This document shows, in pieces, positions 5,223 to 9,603 of a stretch of DNA of 9,603 nucleotides. Below the pieces are notes generated by a model that made no database searches, was not told where the DNA came from, and worked only from the letters and a program-made list of their open reading frames with translations. The first letter of the stretch is position 1. Each line of letters begins with the position of its first letter. The translations under genes and the position numbers were made by a program. The stretch comes from JBAZOB01 sp041648895 (lineage in GTDB: Bacteria; Patescibacteriota; JAHJAL01): the NCBI GenBank assembly GCA_041648895.1, contig JBAZOB010000034.1, positions 1-9,603 on the forward strand. Reading direction: 5' to 3'.

Positions 5223-7451
5223 ATGAAAAATTTAGTTATCGTTGAGTCGCCGGCGAAGGCCAAAACAATTGAAAGAATATTGGGAAAAGACTATAAGGTT
5301 GTGGCTTCTTTTGGGCATATCCGTGATTTACCCAAAAGTAAATTGGGAGTGGATGTGGAACATGATTTCCGGCCTGATTATGTGGTGCCGGTCAAGGCGA
5401 AGAAGACTTTAAAAAATCTAAAAGATTTGTTTAAAAAAGTTGATCAGGTTTATCTGGCGACTGACTTGGATCGGGAGGGTGAAGCCATTGCGTGGCACAT
5501 TGTGGAAGCGATTAAACCGCCCAAAAAGATAGTGATTAAAAGAGTAGTGTTCCCGGCTATTACCAAAAAAGAAGTGGAAAACGGCGTCGCGCATCCCCGA
5601 ACAATCGATATGAATCTAGTTGATGCTCAACAAGCGCGGCGGATTCTTGACCGACTGGTGGGTTATAAATTAAGTCCATTATTATGGAAAAAGATATTTA
5701 AAGGTTTGTCGGCGGGGCGGGTGCAATCAGTGGCTTTGCGGCTGATTGTGGAAAGGGAGCGGGAGATTGAGGCTTTCAAGGCGGAAGAATACTGGACGAT
5801 TGAGGCCGATTTTGCTAAACACAATGACAAAAATCTTTTTCGAGCTAATTTGGTCACTTTCAATAATAATGAGTTTACAGTTGATAATGAAAAAGAGGCC
5901 AAACGGATTGAGCAAATATTAAGTAATGCTAAATATATTGTCGAATCAGTTGAGTCGAAGAATAAAAAGCGTAATCCTTATGCTCCTTTTACTACCAGCA
6001 CGCTGCAGCAAGAAGCGTATCGAAGGTTAGGCTTTTCGGCCAAGAAGACCATGATGCTGGCCCAGAAATTATATGAAGGTCAGGCGATTGATGGTAAACA
6101 AATGGGTTTGATTACTTACATGAGAACTGATTCGCGTAATATTTCCAGCGAGGCGGTGACAAAAATTAGAAAACAGATTGAGAATGCTTATGGCAAAGAA
6201 TATTTACCGGAGCAACCCAACGTTTACAAGAAAGCGAGTAAATTAGCGCAAGAGGCTCATGAAGCGGTACGAGTTACTTATCCCGCCAAGACACCGGACA
6301 AGATTGAACAATATTTAGATAAAGACTTATTTCGTCTATATGAATTAATTTGGAAGCGGACCCTGGCATGCCAGATGAAACCGGCGGAGTTTGAAGCGAC
6401 GAGAATTGATATCAAAGGTGTCAATGGCCAGGAGATCGGTTTGTTCCGGGCCAATGGTTTGCAGATGATGTTCGCGGGGTTTTTGAAGGTTTGGGATTAC
6501 TCACTCAAAAATAATGAAGATGTATTATTGCCCAAAATTGAAGCTAAAGAAGAGATGGATTTGCATCAATTGTTTCCAGAGCAGCATTTTACCCAACCAC
6601 CGCCAAGGTACACTGATGCTTCTTTGGTTAAAGTTTTGGAAAAAAATGGTGTTGGTCGACCGTCAACCTACGCTTCGATTATGAGTACTATTCAAACGCG
6701 AGGTTATGTGGAAAAAGAAGAAGGTAAATTTAAACCCAAAGAAGTGGGATTTTTGGTGAATGATTTTTTGGTTAAGCACTTTGCCAACGTGGTTGATGTT
6801 GGTTTCACGGCCAAAATGGAAAATGATTTGGACGAGATTGCGGTGGGCAAAACGCAGTGGGTACCAGTTATTCGAGATTTTTATCAACCTTTTATTAAAA
6901 ATTTACAAGCCAAAGAAGAAAGTGTTAAAAAATCGGATGTGGTGGGCGAGACCAAAGTTGATGAAAAGTGTCCAGAGTGCCGCCGGCCGCTGCAGATAAA
7001 ATTCAGTCGTTTTGGCAAATTCATGGCTTGCACCGGTTTTCCGGAATGTAAATATACCAAGCCGTTGGATGTCAACCCGGAAGATGAAAAGATTGAGAAA
7101 GAGGCCGAACCATGTGAAAAGTGTGGCGGGAAGATGGTGATTAAAAAAGGGCGATTTGGTAGTTTTTTGGCATGCAATAATTATCCAGATTGTAAAAATA
7201 TTCGATCTCTTTCCAAACAATTGGATATTCCATGTCCTAAATGTGGTAAAGGCAATATTGTTGAAAAACGTAGTAAACGTGGTCGCATCTTCTATGGATG
7301 CAATCAATATCCCAAGTGTGATTTTGCGGTGTGGAATGAGCCAACGAAAGAGAAATGTGAGGTGTGCGGTTTTGTCATGACTAGGTTGAAATCCGGCAAA
7401 CTTACTTGTGAGCAATGTACTCGGGAGAAAAAGGGCAAACGCAAGCAATGA
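5223..7451 (+). CDS. topA: DNA topoisomerase I (type IA)
   Basis: TopA relaxes negative supercoils by transient single-strand cleavage through a 5'-phosphotyrosine link. The 742 aa open with the TOPRIM domain: VIVESPAKAKTIE with E8, and the acidic triad in ATDLDREGE (D81, D83, E85). The type IA core follows, with LDRLVGYKLSPLLWKKI and LSAGRVQSVALRLI, then active-site LITYMRTDS with Y299, and the NGVGRPSTYA motif. The C-terminal tail has four cysteine clusters starting at C583 (CPEC), C631 (CEKC), C671 (CPKC) and C712 (CEVC). Each has a second Cys pair downstream, and the last is shorter. It ends in a basic KKGKRKQ tail. Length lies between B. subtilis (691) and E. coli (865). ATG 5223 is the only sensible start, since the TOPRIM strand begins four residues in; no Shine-Dalgarno site precedes it. 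The stop TGA overlaps a GAGGAG motif used by the next unit. Confidence 0.98.
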   Translation: MKNLVIVESPAKAKTIERILGKDYKVVASFGHIRDLPKSKLGVDVEHDFRPDYVVPVKAKKTLKNLKDLFKKVDQVYLATDLDREGEAIAWHIVEAIKPPKKIVIKRVVFPAITKKEVENGVAHPRTIDMNLVDAQQARRILDRLVGYKLSPLLWKKIFKGLSAGRVQSVALRLIVEREREIEAFKAEEYWTIEADFAKHNDKNLFRANLVTFNNNEFTVDNEKEAKRIEQILSNAKYIVESVESKNKKRNPYAPFTTSTLQQEAYRRLGFSAKKTMMLAQKLYEGQAIDGKQMGLITYMRTDSRNISSEAVTKIRKQIENAYGKEYLPEQPNVYKKASKLAQEAHEAVRVTYPAKTPDKIEQYLDKDLFRLYELIWKRTLACQMKPAEFEATRIDIKGVNGQEIGLFRANGLQMMFAGFLKVWDYSLKNNEDVLLPKIEAKEEMDLHQLFPEQHFTQPPPRYTDASLVKVLEKNGVGRPSTYASIMSTIQTRGYVEKEEGKFKPKEVGFLVNDFLVKHFANVVDVGFTAKMENDLDEIAVGKTQWVPVIRDFYQPFIKNLQAKEESVKKSDVVGETKVDEKCPECRRPLQIKFSRFGKFMACTGFPECKYTKPLDVNPEDEKIEKEAEPCEKCGGKMVIKKGRFGSFLACNNYPDCKNIRSLSKQLDIPCPKCGKGNIVEKRSKRGRIFYGCNQYPKCDFAVWNEPTKEKCEVCGFVMTRLKSGKLTCEQCTREKKGKRKQ

Positions 7452-7504
7452 GGAGTATAATGGATATTAGTAATATTTTTACAAATGGTTATGAAAATTA
7501 TTAA
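7450..7504 (+). other. Shine-Dalgarno-led mini-ORF overlapping the yibE/F start
   Basis: GAGGAG (7450-7455), the strongest Shine-Dalgarno-like site seen here, lies 4 bases before an ATG at 7460. That ATG opens a 14-codon frame, MDISNIFTNGYENY, ending in TAA at 7502-7504. The frame differs from yibE/F and runs past both of its candidate ATGs (7485, 7491). The site is too far (about 29 bases) to serve yibE/F directly. A leader peptide or translational coupling is possible. TATAAT at 7456-7461 is alternatively a -10 box, although no -35 is visible; the ATG may then be chance. Whether the peptide is made is unknown. Confidence 0.35.
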
Positions 7505-8639
7505 ATATCTGCTCATTGTTTATTTCTTATTGGTGCCGGTTTTGACAATGGCTCAGGATTCAGGTGTCCAGCCAGCAAAAGCGGAATATTATCGAGCGCA
7601 GGTAATCAAGGCGGAAGATCTTGATAAAAAATTGGATATCAATACGGAATTTTTGGACTACCAGTTAGTGACAGTAAAAATATTGGAAGGGCCAAAAAAG
7701 GGCCATGATTACCAGTTTGAAAATACGGCTTCGCTTTATAATAAAAATGATCAACGGATAAATGAGGGTGAAAAAATTATTGTTTCATTCCAAGTGGTCA
7801 ATGGAGAAGAGAAATTGGGGTTAGTTGATTTTGATCGCACCTGGCCCTTGATTTTTTTGGTGGTTTTATTTGTGGCTATTTTGGTGGCTATTGGTTATTG
7901 GATTGGCGTCAAATCGCTCTTGGGTTTTATTTGGATCGGCGCCATATTGGTTTGGCTGATGATTCCGGGTATTTTAGCTGGTAACAATATTTACTGGACG
8001 GTTTTTATTACCGCCATGCTGGTTATTATTGGTTCGACATTGCTGTTGATTGGTCCCCAAAAAAAGGCACTATTGGTCATTGGTTCAAGCCTATTTGGTT
8101 TAGCTATTTCGGCTGGCTTGATTCTATTGGTTGGTTCGTGGGCCAGGTTCAGTGAAATTGGTTTGGAGGAATCACATTTATTTCATATTTCGGATAAATT
8201 ATCTGGTCTGGATTTGGTGGGCATTTTTTATGCTGGCATGATCATTGGTTCTCTGGGTTCAATGATGGATATCTCCATATCTATCATAGCTGGGGTGGAT
8301 GAGTTATTAAAAATGAATCAAACCAAAGGGACAAGAAAAATTGATAGCCATGAATTATTTCGTTCGGGGATGAATATTGGTCGGGACATAATGGCGGTCA
8401 ATGCCAACACATTACTTTTAGCCTATGCTGGTTCGGCGATTACGGTTTGGATGGTGGCGGTGTCGCAAGGTTATGAGTGGAGTTTATTGATAAATTTTAA
8501 TCAAGTGTTTGTGGAGGTGTTACGTATTTTGTCGGGCACAATTGGAATTTTTGCCTCCATCCCCATGACGGCTTTTTTAGCATCAAGGCTATTAGTTTAT
8601 AAAAGAAAAATGGCCTATGAAGAAATGAATAATGAATAA
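7485..8639 (+). CDS. YibE/F family multi-pass membrane protein
   Basis: This is an integral membrane protein of the YibE/F-like family, whose molecular function is not established. From ATG 7485 it has a signal peptide (core about residues 8-20, possible cleavage after TMA at 23) and a small extracytoplasmic, mostly beta-like domain (about 35-118) with ILEGPKKGHDYQFEN. About seven membrane segments follow, near 121-140, 144-161, 170-190, 195-217, 243-270, 306-327 and 345-370. Family signatures are GSLGSMMDISISI (255-267) and the conserved ELFRSGMNIGRDIM (290-303) followed by NTLLLAYAG (308-316). ATG 7491 (third codon) is an equally good start and gives a typical signal peptide beginning MKIIKYLL. 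It starts 33 bases after topA and ends 9 bases before the nfo-like gene, so co-transcription with both is likely. No function can be read from that context. Confidence 0.9.
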   Translation: MVMKIIKYLLIVYFLLVPVLTMAQDSGVQPAKAEYYRAQVIKAEDLDKKLDINTEFLDYQLVTVKILEGPKKGHDYQFENTASLYNKNDQRINEGEKIIVSFQVVNGEEKLGLVDFDRTWPLIFLVVLFVAILVAIGYWIGVKSLLGFIWIGAILVWLMIPGILAGNNIYWTVFITAMLVIIGSTLLLIGPQKKALLVIGSSLFGLAISAGLILLVGSWARFSEIGLEESHLFHISDKLSGLDLVGIFYAGMIIGSLGSMMDISISIIAGVDELLKMNQTKGTRKIDSHELFRSGMNIGRDIMAVNANTLLLAYAGSAITVWMVAVSQGYEWSLLINFNQVFVEVLRILSGTIGIFASIPMTAFLASRLLVYKRKMAYEEMNNE

Positions 8640-8648
8640 TCAATTATT

Positions 8649-9488
8649 ATGCAAAATATATTGTGTTTTGGTACTGGTGGTGTGCCTTTATCGGCCGCGC
8701 CGCGCGATACTATAGCTGGCTTGGAAAGGTTAAGCGAATTGGGGCTTAACCATATGGAGGTAGAGTGGGTGCATGGTGTCAGATTATCGGAAGAAAAAGC
8801 GCGAGAGATTGGCAGTAAGGCACAGGAATTAAATATTAGTCTGACAGCACACGGTCCTTATTATATTAACTTGAATGCGATTGAGCCTGATAAAAGAAAA
8901 GCTTCCCGGCAGCGGATAATTGATAGTTGTCGATTAGGACAAATGGCCGGTGTGCGTTCAGTTTGTTTCCATGCTGCTTTTTATTTGGGTCAAGAGCCGA
9001 CACAAGTTTTTGATCGAGTGCTAACGGAAATGTTACAGATTGAGGATGAATTAGCCAAAGAGGGGATTGATAAAATCTGGTTGGCGCCGGAATTGACTGG
9101 TAAACCGACTCAGTTTGGTGATTTGGAAGAATTAATAATGCTGGCTAAAACATTGAATAGAACGCGTTTGTGTATTGATTTTGCTCATTATTTCGCGCGT
9201 TACGCTGGCAAGAGAAATAGTAAAGACGAGTTTAGACGAGTAGTTGATCGAGTAAGAAAAGAGTTAGGAATTGAAGTGGTAAATAATATGCACATTCATT
9301 ATTCCGGTATTGAATATTCAGCTAAGGGCGAACGTCATCATTTGGATTTGGATGAATCGCATTTTAATTGGAAAGGATTGTTGGAGGTATTGGCCGAGGA
9401 AAAAGTTGGTGGCTATATGGTGTGCGAAGGTCCGCATTTGGAATACGATGCCCTGAAGGCGAAACAGTATTACGATAATTATAAATGA
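8649..9488 (+). CDS. nfo: Endonuclease IV-like TIM-barrel AP endonuclease (archaeal-type Nfo)
   Basis: Endonuclease IV is a trinuclear-zinc enzyme that cuts DNA 5' to abasic sites in base-excision repair. The 279 aa match the family length (E. coli 285). Most metal ligands can be placed: H68 (TAHGPYYINL), H108 (CFHAAF), E148 (APELTGK), D177 and H180 (CIDFAH), H215 (NMHIHYSG), H230 (GERHHLDL) and E260 (VCEGP). The residue aligning with E. coli D229 is E228, keeping an acidic ligand. The HIHYSGIEY...KGERHHLDL block resembles archaeal and candidate-phyla homologues more than E. coli, which has MHLNDAK and VDRHHSLGEG. It is therefore probably a member of the Nfo-like AP2Ec superfamily branch; a sugar isomerase-type relative cannot be fully excluded. 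No Shine-Dalgarno site precedes ATG 8649, which lies 9 bases after the yibE/F stop. Confidence 0.88.
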   Translation: MQNILCFGTGGVPLSAAPRDTIAGLERLSELGLNHMEVEWVHGVRLSEEKAREIGSKAQELNISLTAHGPYYINLNAIEPDKRKASRQRIIDSCRLGQMAGVRSVCFHAAFYLGQEPTQVFDRVLTEMLQIEDELAKEGIDKIWLAPELTGKPTQFGDLEELIMLAKTLNRTRLCIDFAHYFARYAGKRNSKDEFRRVVDRVRKELGIEVVNNMHIHYSGIEYSAKGERHHLDLDESHFNWKGLLEVLAEEKVGGYMVCEGPHLEYDALKAKQYYDNYK

Positions 9489-9503
9489 TAAATGATATGT
9501 GTA

Positions 9504-9530
9504 GGGGCGGGTTTATAACCCGCCCTTTAT
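9504..9530. terminator. GC-rich palindrome, terminator-like, of dispersed-repeat type
   Basis: GGGCGGGTT (9505-9513) pairs perfectly with AACCCGCCC (9517-9525) around the loop TAT, with a possible further G-U pair. TTTATTATAAAT follows, an imperfect U-rich tail. The hairpin sits 16 bases after the nfo stop and is by far the most GC-rich stem in the window, so it probably ends the topA-yibE/F-nfo transcript. The sequence, preceded by TGTAGG, resembles short palindromic repeats I know to recur in intergenic regions of many bacteria; that resemblance is from memory and untested here. Confidence 0.7.
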
Positions 9531-9537
9531 TATAAAT

Positions 9538-9603
9538 ATGAAATTTGTTTCGAAAATTGTATTATTATTTTTGATGATATTATTCCCGGCGTGTGTCATT
9601 CAA
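9538..9603 (+). CDS. Start of a probable exported protein or lipoprotein (truncated by window end)
   Basis: ATG 9538 opens a frame that runs to the window edge (22 codons). The encoded start, MKFVSKIVLLFLMILFPAC, has a basic N-region and a long hydrophobic core. It then reaches a Pro-Ala-Cys in which Cys19 could be a lipidation site, although Phe at -3 is atypical for a lipobox. No Shine-Dalgarno site is visible. It follows the GC-rich hairpin, so it probably belongs to a new transcription unit. The mature protein is not visible and no function can be assigned. Confidence 0.5.
   Translation, partial: MKFVSKIVLLFLMILFPACVIQ

Noticed and set aside
6903..7448. A 181-codon reading frame on the - strand inside topA
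   Set aside because: It lies opposite the cysteine-cluster region of a clear topA; its composition (Phe- and Thr-rich) is what antisense of that sequence gives, and no motif or start signal supports it.
8626..8648. AATAAT/ATTATT palindrome at the yibE/F-nfo junction as a regulatory site
   Set aside because: The stem is purely AT, at most six pairs with an impossible two-base loop, and such matches are expected by chance in this composition.
1..9603. Alternative genetic code with TGA as glycine, as in some candidate phyla
   Set aside because: pth, topA and nfo end at TGA where their families end, and no family alignment needs read-through.

Overview
The window reads as a compact, AT-rich bacterial chromosome segment with every recognisable gene on the + strand. 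Most of it is housekeeping DNA-maintenance functions. Three of the complete or 3'-complete genes (pth, topA, nfo) end in TGA and none carries an internal TGA, so the standard bacterial code applies. Small spacers, near-absence of Shine-Dalgarno sites, an archaeal-style Nfo homologue, a YibE/F membrane protein and a divergent Mfd N-terminus together suggest a member of the Candidate Phyla Radiation (Patescibacteria). This placement is an inference from gene character; no marker-gene phylogeny can be done here.

Layout from left to right: the 3' part of pth (peptidyl-tRNA hydrolase), cut by the window start; a 250-base spacer holding two related copies of a structured repeat and a third hairpin; mfd (transcription-repair coupling factor); a spacer dominated by a giant perfect inverted repeat (two 98-base arms, 59-base loop) whose left arm includes the last six codons and stop of mfd; a U-tract hairpin that abuts the dprA start; dprA (DNA processing protein A); a short spacer with a good sigma70-type promoter; topA (topoisomerase I with four cysteine clusters); a Shine-Dalgarno-led 14-codon mini-ORF overlapping the next start; a yibE/F-family polytopic membrane protein; an endonuclease IV (nfo)-like TIM-barrel protein; a GC-rich hairpin; and the first 22 codons of a probable exported protein or lipoprotein, cut by the window end.

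Functionally, mfd (strand-specific repair), dprA (ssDNA handling and RecA loading in transformation), topA (supercoil relaxation) and nfo (abasic-site repair) form a loose DNA-maintenance group. topA, yibE/F and nfo are tightly spaced and probably co-transcribed; mfd and dprA look insulated from their neighbours by structured spacers. No complete novel multi-gene system is visible. The most unusual material lies in the spacers: the 98-base perfect palindrome behind mfd and the twin hairpins behind pth, both of which start inside the 3' end of the preceding gene.
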